Origin: Paenibacillus sp. FSL R5-0341
GTDB lineage: Bacteria > Bacillota > Bacilli > Paenibacillales > Paenibacillaceae
Direction of reading: 5' to 3'
DNA length: 64,000 nucleotides
Assembly (NCBI RefSeq): GCF_037975235.1
Contig: NZ_CP150241.1
Location: 2,976,001 to 3,040,000, forward strand
Below are positions 43,856-52,547 of this stretch, piece after piece. The translations under genes and the position numbers were made by a program. The stretch's first letter is position 1. The number at the start of each line of letters is the position of its first letter. The notes beneath the pieces are model-generated. The model ran no database searches and had not been told where the DNA came from. It saw nothing but the letters and a program-made list of their open reading frames with translations.

Positions 43856-45322
43856 ATGCAAGTTATGGACAACAGCTTTTTTAGAAACAACACCGCCAAA
43901 GTAAATAAAATCATTGCCACGATTCTATGGCTGACACTGGTCGCATTCTGCTTTTTCATAAGTAGTAAGCAGGTTGAACTTGCAGTCGTATTCTCGCTGT
44001 TCGTTGAGCTTTCCATTGCAACATTTTTGATGTATCGTAAGAAAAAACCGGTCATGACCATGGTTGTGCTAATGATTGCGATTCTGACTGCAACCACGCA
44101 ATATATCCAATCTCCCGGAGCAGGCATGCTCATCGTGGTTGTGCTCTGTGTCATCTCACTCTATCTGAACAGGGTTCTGTTGTATGGATTCGGAGCCATG
44201 TATAACATTGCTTATATTGTGATTTATTACGCGGACCATCAGCAATACGATACGAACTTTTTCATGACCATTGGGTTCATTGAACTGACCATTGTTGCTC
44301 TGTATTTTGTATGTAAACGAGGAAGAGACTTGATTCAGGTCGCCCTCGACAAAGAAGCAGAAGCTAGAGATCTTGTGAAGGCACTCGATAATATGGTGAA
44401 GGTGATTCGAGAGAACACATCTACGTTAAATACCGATATTGCCAGTTGTAATGATGATATCCGTAATCTGAAGCAGATGAGCGACACCGTAACATCGAAC
44501 ATTCAGGAAGTGACGGAAGGCATTCGCGATCAATCGGGCAGCATTACACATATCAGCGAGATGATGAACACGGCAGATGCGCAGATGGTGGAGATCAATC
44601 AGATGTCACATCGCCTTGCCCAAATCTCTTCCGATAACGGACAAGTTGTTCGTCAGAGCTCGGATCGAATTGTGCAAATGGGCAATCAGATGAACATGAT
44701 TAACGGAGCGGTAACCGATTCGATGACGACAGTCAAGGAATTGAACCAAAGCATGGATGATGTGAATACCTTCCTGTCGGCCATTAACCAGATCGCGGAT
44801 CAGACCCATCTTCTGGCATTGAATGCCAATATCGAAGCATCAAGAGCAGGAGAAGCTGGAGCTGGCTTTGCCGTCGTAGCCCATGAAGTCAAGAAGCTTG
44901 CACAGGAAAGCTCCGATACGGTCAAGCAAATTAATGAGATCATTCATAATATCAAAAGAAAGACACAGCTCGTGGTGGAGAAGGCCACCATCGGCAATGC
45001 TGCTGTAAAAGAAGGAGAAGCGATCACCGGACAAGTACTTGAGAGCTTTGACCACATCAGGTCCACATTCGAGCATGTTGATCAATACATAGCTAAGGAA
45101 TTAGACATGACGGATCAGATGAGCCTGATCTTTACACAAGTACGAACGCAAGTGGATCATATTTCCGATATTTCGCAAGAACATGCCGTCGCAACAGAAG
45201 GTGTACTGGCAACGACACAAGAGCAGGAAAATAACATCGATGTTATCTACGAATTCATTGGCAGAATTAATCATTCAAGTCTGCAGTTGCAGGAACTCAT
45301 TGGTAATCATAATAAGGAGTGA
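43856..45322 (+). CDS. Methyl-accepting-chemotaxis-like membrane transducer
   Basis: 488 residues. About six hydrophobic helices occupy residues 20-165 with almost no extracellular loop, and no HAMP domain is visible; the cytoplasmic half is an MCP signalling coiled coil with the conserved hairpin tip (IADQTHLLALNANIEASRAG EAGAGFAVVA). Such proteins cluster with CheA/CheW. Its place in a two-component operon is unusual. ATG 43856 follows TTGAGGGGG. It could report a membrane state to chemotaxis or act locally. Confidence 0.88.
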   Translation: MQVMDNSFFRNNTAKVNKIIATILWLTLVAFCFFISSKQVELAVVFSLFVELSIATFLMYRKKKPVMTMVVLMIAILTATTQYIQSPGAGMLIVVVLCVISLYLNRVLLYGFGAMYNIAYIVIYYADHQQYDTNFFMTIGFIELTIVALYFVCKRGRDLIQVALDKEAEARDLVKALDNMVKVIRENTSTLNTDIASCNDDIRNLKQMSDTVTSNIQEVTEGIRDQSGSITHISEMMNTADAQMVEINQMSHRLAQISSDNGQVVRQSSDRIVQMGNQMNMINGAVTDSMTTVKELNQSMDDVNTFLSAINQIADQTHLLALNANIEASRAGEAGAGFAVVAHEVKKLAQESSDTVKQINEIIHNIKRKTQLVVEKATIGNAAVKEGEAITGQVLESFDHIRSTFEHVDQYIAKELDMTDQMSLIFTQVRTQVDHISDISQEHAVATEGVLATTQEQENNIDVIYEFIGRINHSSLQLQELIGNHNKE

Positions 45323-45327
45323 TAACG

Positions 45328-46212
45328 ATGGATCAACAACAACAAATGGCAATGGTACAACGTATGCGTCAAAATGTCGTCGGCACAGGTGCAGCTCTTC
45401 AACCCAGTTCCGCGTATGCTGTCACCGTGGAAGAAGTCATGATTCCTACGAGAAAAGGCGATACGCGTGTACTGGTGTACCAACCAGATAGGGATCATTC
45501 GGCTCCTCTGCCAGTCTTCTTCAATATGCATGGGGGTGGCTTCATCTTCGGACAAGCAGAGATGGATGATCCATGGTGTCGTCTGATCGCTGATCGTGCT
45601 AAATGTGTAGTTATCAATATCGATTACAGTCTTGCACCAGAGCATAAGTTCCCAACAGCGGTACACGAATGTTACGACGTTGTACAGTGGGTCCACGCCA
45701 ATCCCGAATCCTTATCGGTTAACCCGTCGCTATTCGCCATTGGGGGGCATAGTGCTGGTGGTAATCTTGCTGCAGCAGTATGTTTATTGAATCAGCAACG
45801 TGGAAGCGAGCTGCCAATTATTCTTCAGGTTATGGATTATGCCGTGTTGGATGTGGCAACAGATCCGGCCGATAAACCTAGTTTTGAAGAAGCCATTCCA
45901 GCCGATATTGCCAGAACGTTCAACGCGATGTACCTTGTTACGCCAGAAGATGCACATGACCCGTTAGCTTCTCCAGTGCTTGCAACATCATTAGAGGGTC
46001 TTCCGGAAGCCTTGATCATTACCGCGGAGAAAGATTCACTAGCTCAAGAAGCAAGAACATATGCAGCAAGGCTCGAAGCAAGCGGTGTGAAGGTGACTCA
46101 TAGGGAGTATGAGGGAGCCGCTCATGGATTTACGCATTTTGGCGATCTCCAGATGGCTGAGGATGCCTGGTGTCGGATGAGTGATAAGATTAGAGAGACA
46201 TTTTCCAAATAA
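45328..46212 (+). CDS. HSL-family alpha/beta hydrolase (esterase)
   Basis: 294 residues from ATG 45328 (AAGGAG upstream). Oxyanion motif HGGGFIFG, nucleophile motif GHSAGGN, then DPLASP with the catalytic Asp and AHGFTHF with the catalytic His: the hormone-sensitive-lipase (family IV) arrangement. No signal peptide is seen, so it is cytoplasmic. It starts 5 bases after the MCP-like gene and should be the last cistron before the terminator at 46258. Substrates are usually short acyl esters. Confidence 0.9.
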   Translation: MDQQQQMAMVQRMRQNVVGTGAALQPSSAYAVTVEEVMIPTRKGDTRVLVYQPDRDHSAPLPVFFNMHGGGFIFGQAEMDDPWCRLIADRAKCVVINIDYSLAPEHKFPTAVHECYDVVQWVHANPESLSVNPSLFAIGGHSAGGNLAAAVCLLNQQRGSELPIILQVMDYAVLDVATDPADKPSFEEAIPADIARTFNAMYLVTPEDAHDPLASPVLATSLEGLPEALIITAEKDSLAQEARTYAARLEASGVKVTHREYEGAAHGFTHFGDLQMAEDAWCRMSDKIRETFSK

Positions 46213-46257
46213 CGTAACGTTCATCAGAATGATGTTAGAAGGAATCTGGTTACCTTG

Positions 46258-46281
46258 AAGTCGCCTAATGGCGGCTTTTTT
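46258..46281 (+). terminator. Terminator after esterase gene
   Basis: GTCGCC TAAT GGCGGC plus six T. Confidence 0.82.
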
Positions 46282-46377
46282 GGTTTATTTGTGTAGTTGT
46301 ATCAAGCACTTGTTGAAACCAAGCTTCTGAGCTTGTGGGTGTGATAATAAACTAGATTAGGAGCGTTCTTGAGATTA

Positions 46378-46391
46378 TAACGATATCGTTA
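46378..46391. promoter_or_regulatory. Perfect 14-bp palindrome upstream of the type III PKS operon
   Basis: TAACGATATCGTTA is a perfect palindrome 53 bases before the PKS start. It is a good candidate operator for a dimeric regulator. The regulator is not encoded next to it, and I see no clear -35/-10 pair by eye. Confidence 0.55.
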
Positions 46392-46444
46392 AGGGTAAGA
46401 GTTGTTAATTAGAGGAAATAATGACCAATACCAGGAGGTTAATT

Positions 46445-47602
46445 ATGAACCAATATAACAGTCCATCCGATATCGCGATTCTTGGCATGGGAACGGCTCT
46501 ACCTGCTCACGCCGTAGCGCAGTCAGACATTGCAGAGCTGATCGCTTCTTCTCTTCAGAATCGGCCGGATTTGGCCCGTTTTGCCAGGCGAATATTCAAG
46601 TCCTGTGGTGTTGAAACACGATATACCGTGGAACCGAGCTATCTGGGTTCACTGGAAGAATGCCGTTATCTGCCCTCTGGTGATGTATCAGACATCCCGA
46701 CAACCGAAGAACGAATGAATACATACAAGCGAGAGGCGCTTCCGCTCGGGATCGAGGCGGCAGAGAGAGCACTGAAGGATTCAGGCGTGTCTCCAAAGAG
46801 CATCACGCATATCATCACGGTCAGCTGCACGGGTCAATACTTGCCGGGTCTGGATGTTATGCTCATCCGTCACTTGGGTTTGTCTGCCCGAGTTAATCGA
46901 CTGCCACTGATCTTTCAAGGGTGTGCCGCAGGGTTGAAAGCCATTCAGATGGCACGAGATGTCGTGCAGGGTGCTCCGGGGTCACAGGTTCTTGTTGTCT
47001 GTGTAGAGTTGTGCACACTTCATTTTCAGCCGGTGCAAGATCGGGAAGCGCTGTTTGCAGCTTCATTCTTCGGAGATGCTGCTTCTTCTTGTGTGGTGGG
47101 TAACCCAGAACCTCAGCATAAGAATGTTCTGAGTCTGGGAACGGGTTACTCTGTGCTTCTTCCGGATTCAACTGAAGATATGACATGGGAGGTCGGGAAC
47201 CTGGGATATGATCTGTATCTATCACCTCGTATTCCGAAGCTGCTGGGTTTTCATCTGGAAGAGGAGCTGCGTCTGCTACTTCAAAGTGAACAGCTTCCTG
47301 AACTGTGGGCTATCCATCCGGGAGGTCGCGGAATAGTGGACTCTGTGCAGAATGTCATGAAGCTGCGAGACGAGCAAACGAAATACAGCAGGGATGTCCT
47401 CAGAACGTTTGGTAACTTATCCTCCAACACCATTTTGTTTGTACTGAATGCGATGCGTGAGGACATGAAGGCACAGGAGCAACCAGCAACAGAAGGTGTA
47501 GCCATGGCATTTGGACCGGGACTCACCGCAGAGCTGATGAAATTCACTTATGTACCGTCATTATCTTCCGTGATGGAGGAGCACGATCATGTCCTTCTTT
47601 AG
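46445..47602 (+). CDS. Type III polyketide synthase (chalcone/stilbene synthase family)
   Basis: 385 residues from ATG 46445, which has AGGAGG 6 bases upstream; ATG 46421 lacks one. The catalytic triad is Cys160 (FQGCAAGLKA), His291 (WAIHPGGRGIVD) and Asn324 (FGNLSSNTI). The enzyme extends a CoA or ACP-bound starter with malonyl-CoA and cyclises the chain to pyrones or resorcinols. Long-chain alkyl-pyrone/resorcinol synthases are common in Bacillaceae and Streptomyces. Co-transcription with a methyltransferase (14-base overlap) and a flavoprotein suggests a methylated and oxidised alkylresorcinol or quinone, as in srsABC-like clusters (inference). Confidence 0.92.
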   Translation: MNQYNSPSDIAILGMGTALPAHAVAQSDIAELIASSLQNRPDLARFARRIFKSCGVETRYTVEPSYLGSLEECRYLPSGDVSDIPTTEERMNTYKREALPLGIEAAERALKDSGVSPKSITHIITVSCTGQYLPGLDVMLIRHLGLSARVNRLPLIFQGCAAGLKAIQMARDVVQGAPGSQVLVVCVELCTLHFQPVQDREALFAASFFGDAASSCVVGNPEPQHKNVLSLGTGYSVLLPDSTEDMTWEVGNLGYDLYLSPRIPKLLGFHLEEELRLLLQSEQLPELWAIHPGGRGIVDSVQNVMKLRDEQTKYSRDVLRTFGNLSSNTILFVLNAMREDMKAQEQPATEGVAMAFGPGLTAELMKFTYVPSLSSVMEEHDHVLL

Positions 47603-48308
47603 AACATTGTCCATTCGGGCCAAGGAAGACGAACTCATGGATGACTTCTCGCTGGGCGGCGAGGAGCTGCGTGAAGCACTCCGACATCTGAGACGGCTTA
47701 ACAAAATATTTGCAGCACCTGGCCCAACTCTGGCTGGTGTGGAGAAGTTATGGAACTCTGTCGGAAGGCCGGATAAGCTGACTCTTCTGGATGTGGGGGC
47801 AGGTTCAGGAGATGTGAACCAGAAACTACTGCAATGGGCGGATCGTCAGGGCATTCAATTGGAGATTACACTGGTTGATCTGACGGAAGAGGCGTGTGAG
47901 GAAGCGAGACAACTATTCCGTGATGAACCCCGAGTTCGGGTACAGCGTGCCGATCTTACACAACTGCCTGATGCTTCCGCAGATATCGTGACAGGCTCCC
48001 AGTTTGTGCATCATTTTGACGGAGATCAGCTGGTTGATATGGTTTCTCATATGTTGAGAGCATCCAGGCACGGTGTCGTCATTAATGATATTCACCGCCA
48101 CACTGTATCCTATAAGGCGGTCTGGATTACAACACGTATGATCTCGCGCAATCGTTACATCCGTCATGATGGCCCGCTTTCCGTTGCCAAAGGCTTTACA
48201 GGGAGGGATTGGCGGGAACTTAAACAACGGCTAAATCATGACACGATGACCTATGAATGGAAGCCTTTATTCCGTTACTCTGTTGTTATTCCCACGAAAG
48301 GCAGGTGA
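47589..48308 (+). CDS. SAM-dependent methyltransferase of the PKS operon
   Basis: 239 residues from ATG 47589, inside the last codons of the PKS gene; GGAGG is just upstream. Motif I is LLDVGAGSGDVNQKLL, motif II EITLVDLTEEACEEA, and GSQFVHHFDGDQ is motif IV. The UbiE/COQ5-like pattern fits O- or C-methylation of a phenolic ring made by the PKS. The same arrangement (PKS, methyltransferase, flavoprotein) is known from alkylresorcinol-derived quinone pathways. The position methylated is unknown. Confidence 0.88.
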   Translation: MSFFRTLSIRAKEDELMDDFSLGGEELREALRHLRRLNKIFAAPGPTLAGVEKLWNSVGRPDKLTLLDVGAGSGDVNQKLLQWADRQGIQLEITLVDLTEEACEEARQLFRDEPRVRVQRADLTQLPDASADIVTGSQFVHHFDGDQLVDMVSHMLRASRHGVVINDIHRHTVSYKAVWITTRMISRNRYIRHDGPLSVAKGFTGRDWRELKQRLNHDTMTYEWKPLFRYSVVIPTKGR

Positions 48309-48314
48309 TCTTAC

Positions 48315-49463
48315 GTGTCGAAATCGATAGATGTCATCGTTATCGGAGCGGGAATTGCTGGCAGTACGTGTGCAATGCAACTGGCGGAGAGAGGGCATCG
48401 GACCCTTTTGCTGGATCGCCAGGAGTTCCCGCGTCACAAAACCTGTGGTGAGTTCATGTCACCAGAAACCAGGGAGATGCTGGAGGTTTTGGACATTCAC
48501 CTTCTGGACCAAGCGAAGAAACCCAGCACCATGGATCATGCCAAAATCGTTATGCAGCAAGGCGGAGTGATTGAAGCACCGCTACCAGGACTCGCTTATG
48601 GCATAAGCCGATATGAGCTGGATCAGATTTTGCATCAGAAAGCTCTATCGGCCGGAGCCCAGATTGTGACCAAAGCGACCATAACGAGCATTGAGCAGCT
48701 TGAGGATGCCAGTTATGAGGTTCAGGTGAAGCAGGGAGACGAGCGGATCAGCTACAGAGCCAAAGCCGTTATCGGAGCACATGGCAGCAAAAAGCTTCGC
48801 GGGATGGCTTCCGCACCTGATCTGCGGGACCAAACCGTATATGTTGGCGTTAAATCCCACTTCAGCGGTATTGAGATTCCCGCACGGGTCGAGTTATATT
48901 TTTGCGATGGTGGTTATGTGGGGATTTCCCCGATTGAGGATGGTATTGTAAATGTTGCCGCATTATTGACTTTGGAAACCGTGCAGGGAACTGGCAAGTC
49001 CGTTATCGATTTTTTGCAGGCTGCATCCCAGACGAATGTAAGCTTGGCAGCTCGTTTAGCCGAGGGGAAGCCTGTAGACGGAACGCAGGTGTCGATTGCG
49101 CCGCTGCATCTGTCCAACGTTCCTGAACCGTGGTCCAAATATCCGCATATTGGGGATGCCATGCTGATGATACCACCCCTATGTGGAGACGGGATGTCGA
49201 TTGCTCTTCGTTCCTCACTCCTGTGTGCAAAGTGGACTGACAAGTACCTGCAAGGCGACATTGAGCATGCGGATTGGCAGAGTAATTACACGCTGGAAGC
49301 GAGCCGTGAATTTACCCAATTGCTCAGACGCGCAAGAAGAATTCAGAAGCTGGCTTTTGCCAAAACCAATAAATTCTATCCGGGTTTGGCTCGAATGATC
49401 CCCGGTTTAGCCGCTTATGTCGTAAAGGCCACACGGTTATCCGAGATGAATGCAGTGCAATGA
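48315..49463 (+). CDS. FAD-dependent hydroxylase/reductase (GGR/PHBH-like) of the PKS operon
   Basis: 382 residues from GTG 48315 (AGGTGA upstream). FAD fold VIGAGIAGSTCAMQLAERGH and the conserved PRHKTCGEFMSP; second FAD motif GDAMLMIPPLCGDGMSIALR. Both flavin monooxygenases of aromatic polyketides and geranylgeranyl-reductase-type enzymes share these. In this operon, ring hydroxylation towards a quinol or quinone is the best guess. It starts 6 bases after the methyltransferase stop. A terminator follows at 49494. Confidence 0.87.
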   Translation: MSKSIDVIVIGAGIAGSTCAMQLAERGHRTLLLDRQEFPRHKTCGEFMSPETREMLEVLDIHLLDQAKKPSTMDHAKIVMQQGGVIEAPLPGLAYGISRYELDQILHQKALSAGAQIVTKATITSIEQLEDASYEVQVKQGDERISYRAKAVIGAHGSKKLRGMASAPDLRDQTVYVGVKSHFSGIEIPARVELYFCDGGYVGISPIEDGIVNVAALLTLETVQGTGKSVIDFLQAASQTNVSLAARLAEGKPVDGTQVSIAPLHLSNVPEPWSKYPHIGDAMLMIPPLCGDGMSIALRSSLLCAKWTDKYLQGDIEHADWQSNYTLEASREFTQLLRRARRIQKLAFAKTNKFYPGLARMIPGLAAYVVKATRLSEMNAVQ

Positions 49464-49493
49464 ACAAGTGATACTTGCGAAATAGACGTGTTG

Positions 49494-49523
49494 AAGAGGT
49501 TGCTGACGGCGGCCTCTTTTTTT
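49494..49523 (+). terminator. Terminator after PKS operon
   Basis: GAGGTTGC TGACG GCGGCCTC, stem with two G-T pairs, followed by seven T. Confidence 0.82.
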
Positions 49524-49593
49524 GGTGTATAATAGAATCTAATGTTACGATAGAGAACTAAGTCAGATGAAATGTCGGGAGGCACTATTTAAC

Positions 49594-50784
49594 ATGAACT
49601 ATTCATTTTCCAATCGTATCGCAGCACTGCAACCATCTATTATTCGTGAGATTCTGAAGGCTTCTTCGGGTCAAAATGTGATTCCATTCTCTGCGGGAAA
49701 CCCCGCTCCGGAAACCTTTCCTATTGAGGCGATTCGTACGTTTACTCAATCCATTCTGGAACAGGACCCGGTCACGGCTTTGCAATATGGAATTACGGAA
49801 GGATATGTTCCCCTCAGGGAAGCATTGACTCAACATTTGAAGACGGGTTTTGATACGGGTAAGCCATCCGATCAATTGTTCATCGTATCTGGAGCACAGC
49901 AGGGGATTGAACTTGCCTGTAAAGTGTTCTGTAATGAAGGGGATACCATCATCTGTGAGAGTCCGAGCTTTATTGGTTCTCTGAACTCCTTCCGCGCATC
50001 CGGTGCGAAGCTTGCCGGTGTTCCGATGGAGATGGACGGTATGGATATCGAGAAGCTGGAACAGGCGCTGCAAACCGAGCCCAATGTGAAACTGATCTAC
50101 GTGATCCCGAGTTTTCAGAATCCTACCGGTGTAACGACGAGCTTGGAGAAACGGAAGGCCATTTACGAGCTGGCTAAGAAGTATGGCGTTATGATTTTGG
50201 AAGATAACCCGTACGGAGAACTTCGATTCAATGGAGATGACGTGCCAACGATCAAATCTATGGATGATGAGGGTCTGGTCATCTATGTTGGATCATTCTC
50301 CAAAATTCTGTCGGCGGGACTGCGCGTCGGTTTTGTACAAGCGCCACATGAAGTCGTGGAGAAGATGGTTGTCGCGAAACAGGGAGAAGACGTACATACG
50401 GCCATGCTTCCACAGATTTTGGCATACAAGTTCATGACAGAGTATGACTACGCGGGGCATATCAACAGCATTCGTGAGGTATATCGGAGAAAAGCAACAT
50501 TGATGATGGACAAGCTGCAAGAGCATATGGGTGAGTCCATTACCTATACCCAACCGGATGGTGGACTGTTCCTCTGGTGTGATCTGCCAGCACATGTGCC
50601 AATGCTTGATTATGCCAAGACTGCGGCAGCCCAAGGGGTTGCGGTTGTGCCGGGAAATGCATTCCTGGTGAACGAGCAAGACCCTTGTAATGCCATCAGA
50701 CTTAATTTCTCCACGCCATCAGACGGACAGATTGTGAAGGGTGTTGAAATCTTGGGGCAGGTCTTGAAAGGCTATAACGCTTAA
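49594..50784 (+). CDS. Class I/II PLP aminotransferase (2-aminoadipate/LysN-like)
   Basis: 396 residues from ATG 49594 (GGGAGG 11 bases upstream; ATG 49567 lies before that site). Lys237 in VGSFSKILSAGLRVGF binds PLP; FQNPTGVT and LEDNPYGELRF are family motifs; the N-terminus (IIREILKASSGQNVIPFSAG) matches the LysN/MocR-catalytic type of aminotransferase, without a GntR domain. Typical substrates are 2-aminoadipate, aromatic or branched amino acids. The gene is alone between two terminators. Confidence 0.88.
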   Translation: MNYSFSNRIAALQPSIIREILKASSGQNVIPFSAGNPAPETFPIEAIRTFTQSILEQDPVTALQYGITEGYVPLREALTQHLKTGFDTGKPSDQLFIVSGAQQGIELACKVFCNEGDTIICESPSFIGSLNSFRASGAKLAGVPMEMDGMDIEKLEQALQTEPNVKLIYVIPSFQNPTGVTTSLEKRKAIYELAKKYGVMILEDNPYGELRFNGDDVPTIKSMDDEGLVIYVGSFSKILSAGLRVGFVQAPHEVVEKMVVAKQGEDVHTAMLPQILAYKFMTEYDYAGHINSIREVYRRKATLMMDKLQEHMGESITYTQPDGGLFLWCDLPAHVPMLDYAKTAAAQGVAVVPGNAFLVNEQDPCNAIRLNFSTPSDGQIVKGVEILGQVLKGYNA

Positions 50785-50810
50785 AATTGCTTCAATGTAA
50801 TATATCTACG

Positions 50811-50835
50811 AAAAGCCGCCAATTGGCGGCTTTTT
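50811..50835. terminator. Terminator between aminotransferase and MaoC-like gene
   Basis: AAAAGCCGCC AATT GGCGGCTTTTT; symmetrical, usable from both sides. Confidence 0.88.
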
Positions 50836-50851
50836 CTGGCTTTATCGCTCC

Positions 50852-51277
50852 TTAGTTATCAATCAACGCACTTAATTCTGCCTGAAATACCTTTTGATTC
50901 TTCTGATTGAATGTACTCAGCAGCACGGTAACAATCCCATTACCTTTACGTCTGGGAAGCAGGTCAATGACTTCTGCAATGACATGTAATTCATCATCCG
51001 GGAAGACGGGCTTCAAGAATTGAATGTTGTTCATTCCGGTTCCTGCCACAACATGCTCTCCATAGACTCCGACCTCAATCCATAACTTAAAGGAGATATT
51101 CATCGTTTGCATGCCAGAAGCAATCAAACTGCCGAAGCGGCCTTCTGTGGCCTTTTCTTCATCCAAATGCATGTACTGTGGATCATAGATTTTGGCAAAC
51201 TCAATAATATCGCTCTTGGATAATGCCAAGGATTTTGTTTCGTAGCGCTGACCTATTACATATTCGCTGAATTTCAT
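50852..51277 (-). CDS. MaoC-like hot-dog dehydratase
   Basis: 141 residues. The catalytic region IYDPQYMHLDEEKATEGRFG contains the Asp and His of the R-specific enoyl-CoA hydratase motif, and GSLIASGMQTMNISFKLW follows as usual. Start ATG 51277 behind GAGGT. Single gene, convergent with the aminotransferase and divergent from LacI. Hydration of (R)-enoyl thioesters in fatty-acid or PHA-type metabolism is the family role; the substrate here is unknown. Confidence 0.87.
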   Translation of the reverse strand: MKFSEYVIGQRYETKSLALSKSDIIEFAKIYDPQYMHLDEEKATEGRFGSLIASGMQTMNISFKLWIEVGVYGEHVVAGTGMNNIQFLKPVFPDDELHVIAEVIDLLPRRKGNGIVTVLLSTFNQKNQKVFQAELSALIDN

Positions 51278-51433
51278 GAGGGTACCTCGGTTTCTTTAAT
51301 GTGTTTTTTTCGCAGTCACGCCCTGGAAAGAGACATGATCGGACTGACGTGTTAGAATGCTAATGAACCATCTGGTGTGTATTGCAGTCATATTGAAATA
51401 AATAGATGAAACGGTCTTTGAGGAGTATATATC

Positions 51434-52429
51434 ATGATAACGATTAAAGATGTCGCCAAGATGGCTGGTGTAGCCAGTTCAACCGTATCTTGCGTACTCA
51501 ACGATAAAGGTAATGTAAGTGAATCAACAAGGCAGAGAGTGCTCGCAGCAGCAAACCAACTCAACTACGTGAAGAACGGCCCTGCATCTGAAATGAAGCG
51601 TCAGAGTACACAAACGATTGGTGTGATTGTGCATGACATGTCCAGTCCGTATTTCTCGGATTTGGTGAATGGAATACAGTCCATCGCGATGAGCCATGGA
51701 TACGATATGATCGTGTGCAGCTCACTGGGTGGAGAGAAGTCGACAGCCCATCGTTACATTCGTGAAAGAAGAATCGACGGAGCTATTGTCATTGCTCAAA
51801 ATATTGAAGATCAGTTGCTCATGGAGGCATCTGAAGCAGGATTTCCGATTGTTGTCATGGATCGGGATCTGGATGCTCCACATATTGTAAAGGTTTTAAT
51901 GAGTGATACGCAAGGTGGGTATCTGGCTACCCGTTATCTGATCGACAAAGGACATCGGACGATTGCCTATATTAGTGGCCCAGCCCATTCGGAATGTAAC
52001 CTGCAGCGTTATCAAGGTTATCTCAATGCCATGGCAGAAGCAGGCATTGAAGAGAACCCGGCATGGAAAATCGCTGGACAATACTTGAAGCAAGATGGCT
52101 ACCATGCAGCGAAGAAACTGCTCGAAGGAGAATTGCCATCCGCAGTATTTTTTGCAAATGATGAAATGGCCTTTGGCGGTTTGGAAGCCTTCAGAGAGCA
52201 TGGGATTGCAGTACCTGAACAGGTATCCGTAATTGGTTTTGACAATATCCCGGCATCTCAGTATGTGCACCCACCTCTGACTACATTTAGGCAACCGAAG
52301 ACGGATGCTGCTCAGCTTGCCGGTCATGTTCTCTTTCAACTGTTAAAAGGAGAGTCTGTAGAGAATTTATATACACTGGATATCCAATGCGTGGAACGTG
52401 ATTCCGTTCGGCTCCTCAACCTGAGTTGA
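51434..52429 (+). CDS. LacI family transcriptional regulator
   Basis: 331 residues. N-terminal LacI helix-turn-helix and hinge helix (ITIKDVAKMAGVASSTVSCV), then a periplasmic-binding-protein-like sugar domain (TIGVIVHDMSSPYFSDLVNG ... FFANDEMAFGGLEAFREHGI). Its stop codon lies inside the terminator stem at 52412. It precedes an AraC gene and a sugar ABC importer and is probably part of their control. A LacI/CcpA-type site lies at 53483. Confidence 0.9.
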   Translation: MITIKDVAKMAGVASSTVSCVLNDKGNVSESTRQRVLAAANQLNYVKNGPASEMKRQSTQTIGVIVHDMSSPYFSDLVNGIQSIAMSHGYDMIVCSSLGGEKSTAHRYIRERRIDGAIVIAQNIEDQLLMEASEAGFPIVVMDRDLDAPHIVKVLMSDTQGGYLATRYLIDKGHRTIAYISGPAHSECNLQRYQGYLNAMAEAGIEENPAWKIAGQYLKQDGYHAAKKLLEGELPSAVFFANDEMAFGGLEAFREHGIAVPEQVSVIGFDNIPASQYVHPPLTTFRQPKTDAAQLAGHVLFQLLKGESVENLYTLDIQCVERDSVRLLNLS

Positions 52430-52442
52430 GGAGTTTTTTTTT
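52412..52442 (+). terminator. Terminator overlapping the end of the LacI gene
   Basis: CTCCTCAAC CTGA GTTGAGGAG plus nine T; the TGA stop (52427-52429) lies within the second arm. Confidence 0.9.
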
Positions 52443-52490
52443 CGTTCAATAGAATTTTAAATATCCAAAAAGAAAGGAGTGTGGCGATTT

Positions 52491-52532
52491 ATGCATAATA
52501 ATAAAGACGAGAGATTCTTGCATAGGAAATAA
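52491..52532 (+). CDS. Possible 13-residue leader peptide
   Basis: ATG 52491 with AAAGGAG about 10 bases upstream, encoding MHNNKDERFLHRK, stop at 52532, 15 bases before the AraC start. It may be a leader peptide or chance. Confidence 0.25.
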   Translation: MHNNKDERFLHRK

Positions 52533-52547
52533 ATGGAGGGTGATTAG

